Positions 17,193-25,824 of a stretch of 37,260 nucleotides of DNA are shown one piece after another. The position numbers and the translations under genes are program-made. Origin of the DNA: Phocaeicola plebeius. GTDB taxonomy: Bacteria > Bacteroidota > Bacteroidia > Bacteroidales > Bacteroidaceae. Numbering within the stretch: the stretch's first letter is position 1; each line of letters begins with the position of its first letter. The notes below the pieces were generated by a model, which was not told the DNA's origin, made no database searches, and saw only the letters and a list, made by a program, of their open reading frames with translations. Location of the stretch: contig SFDG01000012.1 in NCBI GenBank assembly GCA_004558305.1, positions 1 through 37,260 on the forward strand, in the 5' to 3' direction.

Positions 17193-18737
17193 ATGAAAAA
17201 AGGACATCCTAAAGGACTTTATCTTCTCTTTGTGACCGAAATGTGGGAGCGGTTCAGCTACTATGGTATGCGGGCATTGTTCATGTTGTATATGGTACAG
17301 GCGTTGCTCTTCGACAAGGAACTGGCATCGGAAGTGTACGGCAGTTACACCGGACTGGTGTATCTGACTCCGCTCATCGGCGGGTACATGGCCGACCGGT
17401 ATTGGGGCAACTGCCGGTCGATCGTGACCGGAGCACTGGTCATGGCGGTGGGACAGCTGCTGCTGTTTGCGAGTGCCTGCTATTTTCAGGATGTGGCCCT
17501 GGCCAAGTGGCTGATGTTTGCAGGCCTGGGACTGCTGGTGCTGGGCAACGGCTTTTTCAAGCCCAACATCTCTACGATGGTGGGCCATCTCTACACACCC
17601 GATGATTCGCGCAAGGATGCTGCCTTTACCATTTTCTATATGGGGGTGAACCTGGGGTCCATGATTGCCCCGTTGGTCTGCGGACTGGTGGGCAACACGG
17701 GACATCCCGAGGATTTCAAGTGGGGATTCCTGGCCTCCAGTATCGGTATGATGCTGGCGGCCGTCGTTTTCCAGTGTTTCAGGGGCCGCTATGTGGTGGA
17801 TCCGGAAGGCCGCCCCATCGGGATGCCGCCGGTGCGCCAGGCGCAGGCGGAGGTCCGTACGGCTGAACCTCGGAAAGAAGGTTCATCGCATACGGTTGTC
17901 ATGGCGGTAGGCATCCTGCTGCTGACTTTGCTGTTCTCGTTCAATTGGAGCGGAGCCGGCGATGGCCTTTGGGCCGGTGCCGACTGGATAGGGTCGCTCA
18001 TCTATGCGACGGTCATCGTCATTCCCTTGGCCATTATCACCGACCGTAGCCTGACCCGTCAAGAAAAGACACATATCGGGGTCATCTACATCATTGCTTT
18101 CTTTGTCATTTTCTTTTGGGCGGCTTACGAGCAGGCAGGTGCTTCACTCACTTTCTTTGCAGACGAACAGACCGACCGTATGATTCTCGGATGGGAGATG
18201 CCGGCATCCTATTTCCAGTCGTTCAATGCGACGATGATTGTCATTCTGGCTCCGCTTTTTGCTTCTCTGTGGTCGTTCCTGGGCCGTCATGGCTGGGAAC
18301 CGAGTTCTCCTCGCAAGCAGTCGTTGGGACTGCTGCTTCTGGCTTTGGGCTACTTGTTCATCGCTTTTGGAGTGAAGAATGTAGAACCGGGCATCAAGGT
18401 CAGCATGGTGTGGCTCACTGGTCTGTATTTCATCCATACCATGGGCGAGTTGTGTCTGGCCCCCATCGGCCTTTCGCTGGTCTACAAGTTGTCTCCTGCC
18501 CGGTTCTCGTCGTTGCTGATGGGAGTGTGGTACCTCAGTACCTCAGCGGCCAACAAGTTTGCAGGACTGCTGAGCGGCTTGTATCCGGAAGAAGGAATCC
18601 AAAAGTCCTTCTTGGGCTACTCGGTGAACAACCTGTTCGACTTCTTCCTGATTTTCGTGGCCTTGAGCGGGGCATCTGCCATTGTCCTGTTCCTCTTTAC
18701 CGGTAAGCTGGAAAAGATGATGGGGGACATCAAGTAA
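17193..18737 (+). CDS. POT-family proton-dependent oligopeptide transporter
   Basis: The 514-residue inner-membrane protein belongs to the POT/PTR branch of the major facilitator superfamily and should import di- and tripeptides with protons. The signature ExxERFxYYG is present as EMWERFSYYG (Glu16, Glu19, Arg20). The loop after helix 2-3 reads GGYMADRYWG, and FKPNIS follows helix 4. Many hydrophobic segments are visible, consistent with 12-14 helices. The start MKKGHPKGLY is chosen because the promoter lies directly upstream and the family N-terminus begins there; ATG at 17169 is a possible alternative. It is monocistronic and convergent with hydF. Confidence 0.93.
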   Translation: MKKGHPKGLYLLFVTEMWERFSYYGMRALFMLYMVQALLFDKELASEVYGSYTGLVYLTPLIGGYMADRYWGNCRSIVTGALVMAVGQLLLFASACYFQDVALAKWLMFAGLGLLVLGNGFFKPNISTMVGHLYTPDDSRKDAAFTIFYMGVNLGSMIAPLVCGLVGNTGHPEDFKWGFLASSIGMMLAAVVFQCFRGRYVVDPEGRPIGMPPVRQAQAEVRTAEPRKEGSSHTVVMAVGILLLTLLFSFNWSGAGDGLWAGADWIGSLIYATVIVIPLAIITDRSLTRQEKTHIGVIYIIAFFVIFFWAAYEQAGASLTFFADEQTDRMILGWEMPASYFQSFNATMIVILAPLFASLWSFLGRHGWEPSSPRKQSLGLLLLALGYLFIAFGVKNVEPGIKVSMVWLTGLYFIHTMGELCLAPIGLSLVYKLSPARFSSLLMGVWYLSTSAANKFAGLLSGLYPEEGIQKSFLGYSVNNLFDFFLIFVALSGASAIVLFLFTGKLEKMMGDIK

Positions 18738-18748
18738 TGCCCCCCATC
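18719..18748. terminator. G/C-rich hairpin between the convergent transporter and hydF
   Basis: GATGGGGG (18719-18726) pairs with CCCCCATC (18741-18748) across the transporter stop codon. It may act as a transcription block for either strand, but neither side has a T run, so the terminator call is tentative. Confidence 0.4.
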
Positions 18749-18750
18749 CG

Positions 18751-19932
18751 TCAATAGTCGATCTTGTCGAGAATGCCTGTGAGGTGGGCAATCGTCACCC
18801 CGTAGTTGGTGATGGGTACCCCTTGGGCCTGTGCCGAGGCAATGCGGTGGAGGACATACTTGCGGTTGAACATGCAGGCACCGCAGTGAATGACAAGGTC
18901 GTAGGGCCGAAGGTCCTCCGGAAAGTCTGTACCGGCCACAATGTCTATTTGTAATCCCTGTCCGATGCGCTTGCGCAGGAGGGCAGGGATTTTTTCGCGT
19001 CCGATGTCTTCCGTCAGGGGAGCATGGGTACAGGCTTCGGCTATCAGTACCCGCGACGTTTCGGTCAGCCGGTCAATGGCAGCCGCTCCGTCCACGAAGG
19101 TCTGTATGTCTCCCTTGTAGTGGGCGAACAGGACCGAGAAGGAAGTCAGGCGGCTTTCGGCCGGCTTCTTTTCATATACGGTGCGGAACACCTGTGAGTC
19201 GGTGATGATGAGCTGGGGCGGTCGGGTCAGCTGAGCCAGCAGGGAGTCGAGTTGGGCGGTCGTACAGCACAGGGCCAGGCATTGGCGGTCGAGCAGTTCG
19301 CGCAATGTCTGCACCTGAGGCTGGATGAGCCGCCCCTTGGGGGCCTGCAGGTCCTGCGGCATGACCAGCAGCACCGTGTCGCCCGGTGACACCAAGTGGC
19401 CCACAATCCCGGAAGCCGCACTGTCATCGGGCTGTCGTTCGATCAGGGCTTGCCGGATGGCGGCGATGCCTTCCCCCCGCAGGACGCTGGTCACCAAAGG
19501 GGGCTGGCCGCATTGCTGCTCTATGAGGCGGGCAGTTTCCTCCGGATAGGGCAGCTGGTCGGCTTTGTTCAGGACCCATACGACCGGGGTGTGTTTCTCT
19601 GCCAGTGCCTTGGCCCATTCCAGTTCCTGGCCGATGTGCTCACCGGTACAGACCATGAGGGCCATATCGGCTCGCTGCAGGGCTTTTTTCGTCAGTTCGA
19701 TGCGCCGGGTGCCTAAGTCGCCTTCGTCATCGAATCCGGCGGTATCGATGAACACACAGGGACCGATGCCGTGGATTTCCATGGCTTTATAGACCGGATC
19801 GGTGGTGGTACCGGCAACGGGGGATACGAGGGCGGTTTCCTGCTGGGTCAGGGCATTGACAAGGGAGGATTTTCCGCTGTTGCGCTTGCCCAGCAATGCG
19901 ATGTGGAGTCGGTTGGAACGGGGGGTATTCAT
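18751..19932 (-). CDS. hydF: [FeFe] hydrogenase maturation GTPase HydF
   Basis: The 393-residue protein is the scaffold and carrier that receives the diiron precursor from HydE/HydG and delivers it to apo-HydA. It has a GTPase domain with P-loop GKRNSGKS (15-22), switch TTTDPVYKAM, DTAGFDD (63-69) and NKAD. A dimerisation region follows, then a C-terminal Fe-S domain with Cys301-x-His303 (ACTHAP) and His349-Cys350-x2-Cys353 (HCGACMFNRK), the HydF cluster signature. The start MNTPRSNRLHIALLG at 19932 begins right at the G domain; sequence upstream does not fit the family. It is the last gene of the hydrogenase set, 59 bases after hydG. Confidence 0.96.
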   Translation of the reverse strand: MNTPRSNRLHIALLGKRNSGKSSLVNALTQQETALVSPVAGTTTDPVYKAMEIHGIGPCVFIDTAGFDDEGDLGTRRIELTKKALQRADMALMVCTGEHIGQELEWAKALAEKHTPVVWVLNKADQLPYPEETARLIEQQCGQPPLVTSVLRGEGIAAIRQALIERQPDDSAASGIVGHLVSPGDTVLLVMPQDLQAPKGRLIQPQVQTLRELLDRQCLALCCTTAQLDSLLAQLTRPPQLIITDSQVFRTVYEKKPAESRLTSFSVLFAHYKGDIQTFVDGAAAIDRLTETSRVLIAEACTHAPLTEDIGREKIPALLRKRIGQGLQIDIVAGTDFPEDLRPYDLVIHCGACMFNRKYVLHRIASAQAQGVPITNYGVTIAHLTGILDKIDY

Positions 19933-19991
19933 GGGGTATGATATACTGGAAAGAATGGTGATACAAATGCTTGGACCGGTACCGGCAACTG

Positions 19992-21419
19992 CTAAAACCG
20001 GAAATCTCGCTGGCCTTGTACGATACGCTCCAGGTTCTCCAGTGCGCGTCGGCGGATGGCAGGATTGGGAATCTGTTCCATCTGCTCGCGGATCATCTGG
20101 ACACCCAGTTCGCGTGTCTCTGGAGAGGCATAGTCGCAGAGGTATTCCTGTAGGGTCATGAGTGCATTCGGGGCACAACAGTTGGCTATCTGTCCGGTCT
20201 TGACGAGCGACATGAAGCGGTCGCCGGTGCGCCCTTCGCGATAACAGGCCGTGCAGAAGCTGGGGATATAGCCCAATTGGAGCAGCCAGCGCACGATTTC
20301 ATCGAGGGTTCGGGTGTCGCTTACATCGAACTGTGCCGAATCTTCTACGGGGATGTCTGCTGATGTTTCCGCATAGCCGCCTACGCTGGTACGCGACCCG
20401 CCGCTGATTTGCGATACGCCCAGCTCCAGCACTTTCTCGCGCGAGGCTTGCGACTCGCGGGTGGAGATGATCATGCCGGTGTAGGGCACACTGATACGGA
20501 TGACGGCCACAATCTTCTGGAAAATCTCGTCGGAGATGGCATCTTTGAAATCTGCCTTGTCGATGTCGTCTGCCGAGCAGATACGGGGAACACTGACGGT
20601 GTGCGGTCCCACTCCGTAGGTGGCTTCCAGGTGCTCCGCATGCATCAGCAGTCCCACGAAGTCGTAACGGTACGTGTTGAGGCCGAACAGTACGCCGATT
20701 CCCACATCGTCGATGCCGCCTTGCATGGCACGGTCCATGGCTTCCGTGTGGTAGGCATAATCGCTCTTCGGCCCCCGGGGATGGAGGCGTTCGTAATTCT
20801 CCTTGTGGTAGGTTTCCTGGAAAAGGATATAGGTACCGATGCCCGCCTCGTGAAGGCGGCGGTAGTTCTCGACCGTCGTTGCGGCAATATTGACATTGAC
20901 ACGGCGGATGGCCCCGTTCTTGTGATGGATGCCGTAGATGGTATGGATGGATTCCAGAATATATTCAATGGGGTTGTGGAGCGGGTCTTCGCCGGCCTCC
21001 AGTGCCAGTCGCTTGTGTCCCATATCCTGAAGGGCGATGACCTCGCGGCGGATTTCCTCCTGCGTCAGTTTGCGGCGGGGAATGGTCTTGTTCTTGGCAT
21101 GATAAGGACAATAGATACAGCTGTTGATGCAGTAGTTCGAGAGGTAGAGCGGTGCAAACATCACGATGCGGTTACCATAGAACCGCTGCTTGATGTCGCG
21201 GGCCAGTTGAAAGATTTCCTGCAGCAAGTCGTCGTCGGTGCATTCCAGCAGGACGGCTGCCTCGCGGTGTGAAAGTCCCTTGCAGGTGCGGGCCTTCTCG
21301 ATGATGGAGCGGACCAGTTCGCGGTTGTTCCGGTTCTCCTCGGCATAGGAGAGAGTAGCGAGGATTTCTCCGTGATGGATAAATTCTTCCGCTTTAGCCG
21401 ATGTAGGTTGGTAGTTCAT
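19992..21419 (-). CDS. hydG: [FeFe] hydrogenase maturase HydG (tyrosine lyase, radical SAM)
   Basis: The 475-residue radical-SAM enzyme cleaves tyrosine to p-cresol and dehydroglycine and yields the CO and CN ligands of the H-cluster as an iron-cysteine synthon. The radical-SAM cluster is C97-x3-C101-x2-C104 (CINSCIYC), and the second, auxiliary cluster motif is C389-x2-C392-x22-C415 (CTAC...NCCAPNA). Full-length agreement with HydG, including the RESQASREKVLELGVSQISG block, separates it from the thiamine enzyme ThiH, which lacks the C-terminal motif. Its start overlaps the end of hydE by 26 bases. Confidence 0.97.
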   Translation of the reverse strand: MNYQPTSAKAEEFIHHGEILATLSYAEENRNNRELVRSIIEKARTCKGLSHREAAVLLECTDDDLLQEIFQLARDIKQRFYGNRIVMFAPLYLSNYCINSCIYCPYHAKNKTIPRRKLTQEEIRREVIALQDMGHKRLALEAGEDPLHNPIEYILESIHTIYGIHHKNGAIRRVNVNIAATTVENYRRLHEAGIGTYILFQETYHKENYERLHPRGPKSDYAYHTEAMDRAMQGGIDDVGIGVLFGLNTYRYDFVGLLMHAEHLEATYGVGPHTVSVPRICSADDIDKADFKDAISDEIFQKIVAVIRISVPYTGMIISTRESQASREKVLELGVSQISGGSRTSVGGYAETSADIPVEDSAQFDVSDTRTLDEIVRWLLQLGYIPSFCTACYREGRTGDRFMSLVKTGQIANCCAPNALMTLQEYLCDYASPETRELGVQMIREQMEQIPNPAIRRRALENLERIVQGQRDFRF

Positions 21420-22497
21420 GTTCGTTGGTAGTTGATGGTAGTAAGAAGTCTCCTCGTCCGTAATCGATGGTATAGCCGATGGCGTTCAGCCGTTTTTCCA
21501 GCAACGCCAGTCCTTCGGCTGCTTCTGCCCCCATCGACGCCTTGTGGTCGTAGAGGGCATATTGGGCACGATGGTCCGGAGGGGACAGGTTGGGCATGAC
21601 GACATTCGCCCCCGACCGTATGCCTTGTTCCCGTCCGTCGGGTGACAGTGTGGCCAATGCCGTCGTCGAGGGAATCAAGGCGGCCGGATGCATCAGCCGG
21701 AAGAGGGAAAGCAGCAGCAGGGTCTGTAGCAGGGAGCCGGGAGGCTGTTGGGCAAAGGGAGTGTCGTGATGGGGCAGGAACGGACCGATGCCGATCATCT
21801 GGGGACGGAATTCTTGGATGAAGACGAGGTCTTCCACCAGATGGTCGGCCGTTTGTCCCGGACTGCCTATCATGATACCTGTTCCCACCTGATAGCCGAT
21901 GCGCTTCAGGTCGTTCAGGCAGCGCAGCCGGTTGTCGAGGGAGAGGGCTGCCGGATGCAGCTGGCGGTAGTGGTCGGCGTTGTGGGTTTCGTGGCGCAGC
22001 AGGTAGCGGTTGGCACCTGCGCGGAAGAAGCGTTCGTAGGCTTCGGTGGATTTTTCTCCCAGCGACAGCGTGATGGCGGCATCGGGGAAGGCGTGACGGA
22101 TGTCGGCCACCAGCTGTTCCACACGTTCGTCGGTCAGATAGGGGTCCTCACCGCCTTGAAGGACAAACGTGCGGAATCCTAACCGATAGCCTTCACGGCA
22201 GGAAGCCAGGATGACATCGCGTGAAAGCCGGTAACGGCACAGTTGGTGATTGCTCCGCCGGATGCCACAATAGTAGCAGTCATTACGGCAGAAATTGCTC
22301 ACCTCAATCAGTCCGCGGATGAAGATACGACGGCCGAAATGTGCCTGCGCCACTGCTTGTGCCTTGGCCTGCAGACAGGCCAAGGCTTCCTCATCACAGT
22401 GGGTCAGCAGGAACCGGTAGCCGTCGGGATCCAGTCCCTGTTCCCGATACAGGCGGTCGGTCAGTTCTTGGAAGAGCTGTGCATCATTGCGGGTCAT
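21394..22497 (-). CDS. hydE: [FeFe] hydrogenase maturase HydE (radical SAM)
   Basis: The 367-residue radical-SAM TIM-barrel enzyme acts on the HydG product to help build the diiron subcluster. The cluster motif is C70-x3-C74-x2-C77 (CRNDCYYC), preceded by GLIEVSNF, with LQGGEDPYLTD, RHETHNADHY and GTGIMIGSPGQT further on. These blocks match HydE and not biotin synthase. The gene overlaps hydA by 14 bases and hydG by 26, so the three are translated from one message. No sign of truncation is visible. Confidence 0.96.
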   Translation of the reverse strand: MTRNDAQLFQELTDRLYREQGLDPDGYRFLLTHCDEEALACLQAKAQAVAQAHFGRRIFIRGLIEVSNFCRNDCYYCGIRRSNHQLCRYRLSRDVILASCREGYRLGFRTFVLQGGEDPYLTDERVEQLVADIRHAFPDAAITLSLGEKSTEAYERFFRAGANRYLLRHETHNADHYRQLHPAALSLDNRLRCLNDLKRIGYQVGTGIMIGSPGQTADHLVEDLVFIQEFRPQMIGIGPFLPHHDTPFAQQPPGSLLQTLLLLSLFRLMHPAALIPSTTALATLSPDGREQGIRSGANVVMPNLSPPDHRAQYALYDHKASMGAEAAEGLALLEKRLNAIGYTIDYGRGDFLLPSTTNEHELPTYIG

Positions 22498-23962
22498 TCT
22501 CTTGCGGATAAGTCAATGTGCGTTTCAGCAGGTCCTGGTTCAGCTGCCGCTTTCCCGACACGGGGTCATTGTAGGTGCGGGGCCCCGTCACGCAGCCGCC
22601 TTCGCAGGCCATCATTTCGATGAACTGGGCATCGACTTTTCCCGTCTTGGCCCAGGCACGCAACTGGCCGATGGATTTCTTGTTGAAGTCAGAGAACTGC
22701 AGCACCTTGATGCCCTTGGCTTTCGGTCCCAGATACGACTGCACGGCACCGGCCACGCCGCCTGCCTGTGCAAACCCGTGTGCTTCGCGTACCGATTGGT
22801 AGGCCACGATGTACGGATGGGCTTTCTCCAGGTCGATGCCCATTCCGCGGAACAGCGGATGGAGTTCTTCGAAGGTCAGGATGTAGTCCACGCATTCGTC
22901 GCGCTGGGCCTCCTTGCGCTTGGCGATGCAAGGACCGATGAAGACCACCTTGGCATTCGGGTATTTCTTCTTGGCGATGCGGGCCGCATAGTACATGGGC
23001 GATCCGGTCGAGGAAACGTATTTCTTCATGTCCGGCACATGCTTGTTCACCAGTTCGATGTACGACGGACAGCAGGAGGTCGTCATGAATTTCTGTCCTT
23101 CTTCCAGCTTCTCCAGCAGTTCCTCACCTTCTGTGCTGGTGGTTTCCATGGCTCCTTCTGCCACCTCGATCACATCGGCAAAGCCGATTTCTTTCAGGGC
23201 ACCGTATACTTGTTCGATGGGGGCCTTGAACTGTCCCAGAACGGCGGGGGCAGGGATGGCAATCAATTGCTGGCCGGCACGGATGTCTTCCAGAATGTCG
23301 AACACCTGGGAAATTTCGAAGATGGCACCGAACGGACAGGCATTCAGGCACTTTCCGCAATAGATACACTTGTCTTCGTTGATGTGCTCGATGTTGTGCT
23401 TGTCCTTGCTGATGGCTTTTACGGGACAGGCTTCCTCGCAGGGGACGGGGATGTAGACAATGGCATGATACGGACAGCTCTTGTGGCAGATACCGCAGCT
23501 GATGCACGTGTCATGGTCAATCTGTGCCTGGCCGGTCTTCTTGCTGAAGTGGATGGCTCCTTTCGGACAGTTCATGTAGCAACTGCGGGCGACACAGCCC
23601 CGGCAAAGGTTGCTTACCTCGTAGTTGACCTGCACGCACGAGGAGCAGGCTTCATCGATGACACAGAGGATGTTCTCCTTCAGCTTGCCCCGGCGTTCCA
23701 GTGCCTTGCGGGCATATTCCGAAAGAGGAGTCAGTTCGTCGGTTTCGTCCGTCATGTCCCATCCCAGCAGGGGGAGCGACTTATATTTCGTCACGGCACG
23801 TTCCTTGTGGATGCAGCAACGGCCCACGGGCTGTGAGCGGCGTGGGCTGAATTCCAAAGGAATACGGTCAATCTTTTCAATCAGTTGGTTCTCTTTCCAA
23901 AGGGCAACCAGTTTTTCCAGCAACTGGTGCCGTACAATCATCACGTTGTTTGTAAAGGCCAT
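22484..23962 (-). CDS. hydA: Monomeric [FeFe] hydrogenase, group-B-like
   Basis: The 492-residue enzyme should reduce protons to H2 or oxidise H2 at an H-cluster. The H-cluster motifs are L1 TSCCPSY (Cys297 as proton relay, Cys298 as ligand), L2 FIGPCIAKRKE (Cys345) and L3 EMMACEGGCVTG (Cys453, Cys457). The forms TSCCPxY and GPCxAK, instead of TSCCPxW and MPCxxK, point to group B. Upstream are two ferredoxin-like [4Fe-4S] motifs (C153, C156, C159, C163 and C199, C202, C205, C209), an extra Cys175/Cys179 pair, and a further cysteine-rich stretch (C106, C109, C120, C123, C128, C132). The likely electron partner is a ferredoxin, which is not in this window. No signal peptide is seen, so it is cytoplasmic. 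It heads hydA-hydE-hydG-hydF. Confidence 0.93.
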   Translation of the reverse strand: MAFTNNVMIVRHQLLEKLVALWKENQLIEKIDRIPLEFSPRRSQPVGRCCIHKERAVTKYKSLPLLGWDMTDETDELTPLSEYARKALERRGKLKENILCVIDEACSSCVQVNYEVSNLCRGCVARSCYMNCPKGAIHFSKKTGQAQIDHDTCISCGICHKSCPYHAIVYIPVPCEEACPVKAISKDKHNIEHINEDKCIYCGKCLNACPFGAIFEISQVFDILEDIRAGQQLIAIPAPAVLGQFKAPIEQVYGALKEIGFADVIEVAEGAMETTSTEGEELLEKLEEGQKFMTTSCCPSYIELVNKHVPDMKKYVSSTGSPMYYAARIAKKKYPNAKVVFIGPCIAKRKEAQRDECVDYILTFEELHPLFRGMGIDLEKAHPYIVAYQSVREAHGFAQAGGVAGAVQSYLGPKAKGIKVLQFSDFNKKSIGQLRAWAKTGKVDAQFIEMMACEGGCVTGPRTYNDPVSGKRQLNQDLLKRTLTYPQENDPQ

Positions 23963-24021
23963 AGAAGAATATTTAAGTTAATAGGTTGGGTGTATGTTCT
24001 TGTAAAACAGGGGTGGGGGAA

Positions 24022-24561
24022 TCAGTTTTCCGCTTTCCCTTCTCGTAGTATCAGGGTGGTTGCGCCAAGGGTGAACACCGTACCGTCTTCCACCCGCAGC
24101 CGGTCTTTCGGTCCCAGCAGGTCGTTATGGACGAAGGTGCCCGTCAGGCTGTTGTTGTCGCGCAAGGTGTAGACCAGTTCCCCTTGCCGGTTGCGCTTGA
24201 CGTTCAGGATACAGTGGCGGCGGTCCATGCTCGGGTCATTGGTTTCTACGGCCACATCGATATCCGTCCCCCGGTTCCGGCGGCCGATCAGGTTGTCGCC
24301 TTCTTTCAAGGGGAACACCTGCTTGTAGGCAAATGCGTTCTCGATGACGATGACATTGCCGTATTCTTCCGTGCCGGCCTGTTCGTCCATTGCTGCCTGC
24401 TCCTGCCGGCGGTTGGCCGCGTTCAGTTTCGATTTGCCGATACGGATGCTGAATTGTTTCTTGCATTCGTCGCAGACGAACACTAAGGACTGGCCTTCTT
24501 CGTATTTCGTTTCGTCGAATTGGATGTAATGGTCACATTTGGGACATCTCACTCGTTTCAT
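24022..24561 (-). CDS. Zinc-ribbon plus FHA-domain protein
   Basis: The 179-residue cytosolic protein begins with a zinc ribbon (C6-x2-C9 ... C30-x2-C33: CPKC and CDEC). After a charged linker (about 42-65) comes a forkhead-associated domain (about 70-175) with the phosphothreonine-binding pattern LIGRR (91-95), DPSMDRRH (109-116) and NNSLTGTFVHN (136-146). FHA domains read phosphothreonine, so the protein is a probable phospho-dependent adaptor. No kinase or phosphatase lies in the window. It is 10 bases downstream of the HU/SPOR gene and 59 bases upstream of hydA, with no consensus promoter before hydA. Confidence 0.88.
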   Translation of the reverse strand: MKRVRCPKCDHYIQFDETKYEEGQSLVFVCDECKKQFSIRIGKSKLNAANRRQEQAAMDEQAGTEEYGNVIVIENAFAYKQVFPLKEGDNLIGRRNRGTDIDVAVETNDPSMDRRHCILNVKRNRQGELVYTLRDNNSLTGTFVHNDLLGPKDRLRVEDGTVFTLGATTLILREGKAEN

Positions 24562-24571
24562 GTGCGGGGGA

Positions 24572-25729
24572 TTAATGGTTAGCGGTATAGACCCATGCGG
24601 AACGGAACCGTTCGATGGTCTTCAGTTCATTCACTTGCCGGTAGGCAGCGGCCGATTGTGTGTGCTCGGAGAGGGCGACACGGAACTTTCCGTCCCTTTC
24701 CACGAGGGTAGCGTCGGGATAGCCCATCTGGGCCAGCCGCTCGATTTCTTTCCGGGCATCTGCCCGGCTGCCCAGACTGGCTACGATGACATAGTAACGC
24801 TTGCCCGCAGCCGGGGACACTGCCTTCGGTGTCTCTTTGACGGTTGTGTTAGCGGCTGCCTTCACCGGCTCCTTGACGGCTTCCTTCATCGGCTCTTTGG
24901 TCGCTTCCTTCACCGGTTCTTTCGGTGCGCTGACCTTTTCGGTCGACACTTTCACCGGTTTCAGGGTATTGACATTGCTTCGCTGCCGGTTGACGGTTTG
25001 GGACTGTTGCCCCTCTGTTGCAGGGATTTCACGCGGAATCTTGACCGTAGAAGCCATTGACTGGTTGCGGATGGCCTCAAACAGGCTGGCAGATCCCAGC
25101 GACGCGTAGTTTGTTTCTTCGACATAGGTGTTCTCTACCGGAACGGACAGAACGAAAAACAGCAGGATGGCAGCTACAGCAGCTGCGGCGTTCTGCCACC
25201 AGTGGCGGAAAGGCCGACGTTGGCGGGAGGAAATCGTCTGTTCGTCCGGCTGTCGGGAGGTTTCCTGTAGCACAGGCGGAACCTGCGGCTGCAGTGTGGC
25301 TGCCGGCAGGGCCAATAGCGGTGTACAGTCAAATCCGTCCAGTCCGTAGAGGGAAGGAGTAAAGAAATGGTCGGAGGAAGGGGCGAACTCATACACCCCG
25401 TTCATATTATAATATAATGTACCGACATGACCAAAGGTGGCCTGTCCGTGCTGGTACAGCTCCTCCTTCAGTTCCGATACCACTTTCTCGATCTTGCGGG
25501 TCGCATCCGGAAAGTCAGTATTGTAAGTCTGCATGTACGATTGTACCAGCAGTCCGTCGTTCATCACCAGCTGGGGATTGAAGCCGATGGAACGCATGGG
25601 GGGCTGGAACCGGCCGTCGCCTTTCTGCACGGCCGACCGATAGTGGGCGATGAAGCCGCCCAATCCCGGAACGATGACGCAATCGTTTTCGAGCAATAAA
25701 ACTTCTATGTGCTTATACAATTCATTCAT
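24572..25729 (-). CDS. HU-CCDC81 and SPOR domain membrane protein
   Basis: The 385-residue protein has an N-terminal pair of HU-CCDC81-type domains (about 1-125; KHIEVLLLENDCVIVPGLGG and ATFGHVGTLYY), a linker, one transmembrane helix (about 179-198), a low-complexity lysine/glutamate/proline repeat (EPVKEATKEPMKEAVKEPVK, about 270-290) and a C-terminal SPOR domain (about 310-385). SPOR domains bind denuded peptidoglycan glycan strands, so the topology is N-terminus in the cytoplasm and SPOR in the periplasm. It may link a cytoplasmic partner to the septal wall. The coding strand mirrors the repeat as imperfect 24-base units around 24840-24930. The promoter box lies almost directly against the ATG. 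Confidence 0.9.
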   Translation of the reverse strand: MNELYKHIEVLLLENDCVIVPGLGGFIAHYRSAVQKGDGRFQPPMRSIGFNPQLVMNDGLLVQSYMQTYNTDFPDATRKIEKVVSELKEELYQHGQATFGHVGTLYYNMNGVYEFAPSSDHFFTPSLYGLDGFDCTPLLALPAATLQPQVPPVLQETSRQPDEQTISSRQRRPFRHWWQNAAAAVAAILLFFVLSVPVENTYVEETNYASLGSASLFEAIRNQSMASTVKIPREIPATEGQQSQTVNRQRSNVNTLKPVKVSTEKVSAPKEPVKEATKEPMKEAVKEPVKAAANTTVKETPKAVSPAAGKRYYVIVASLGSRADARKEIERLAQMGYPDATLVERDGKFRVALSEHTQSAAAYRQVNELKTIERFRSAWVYTANH

Positions 25730-25733
25730 ATTG

Positions 25734-25741
25734 CAAAAATA
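25734..25741 (-). promoter_or_regulatory. -7 box directly upstream of the HU/SPOR gene
   Basis: TATTTTTG on the minus strand ends 4 bases before the ATG at 25729. With usual Bacteroidetes spacing the transcript would begin at or within a few bases of the start codon, giving a leaderless or nearly leaderless message. No clear -33 TTTG is seen. Confidence 0.5.
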
Positions 25742-25806
25742 CGGAATTTCTTGGATTCTTTTCTATCTTTCTACCGTAATTTTTCGGTAGAAAGCGATTT
25801 TTGTAC

Positions 25807-25814
25807 TATTTTTG
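25807..25814 (+). promoter_or_regulatory. -7 box of the DUF4738-serB-rhlE operon
   Basis: TATTTTTG fits TAnnTTTG and lies 10 bases before the ATG at 25825. The leader would be only a few bases for that start, or about 16 bases for the in-frame ATG at 25837. Confidence 0.55.
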
Positions 25815-25824
25815 TGCCGTTAAA

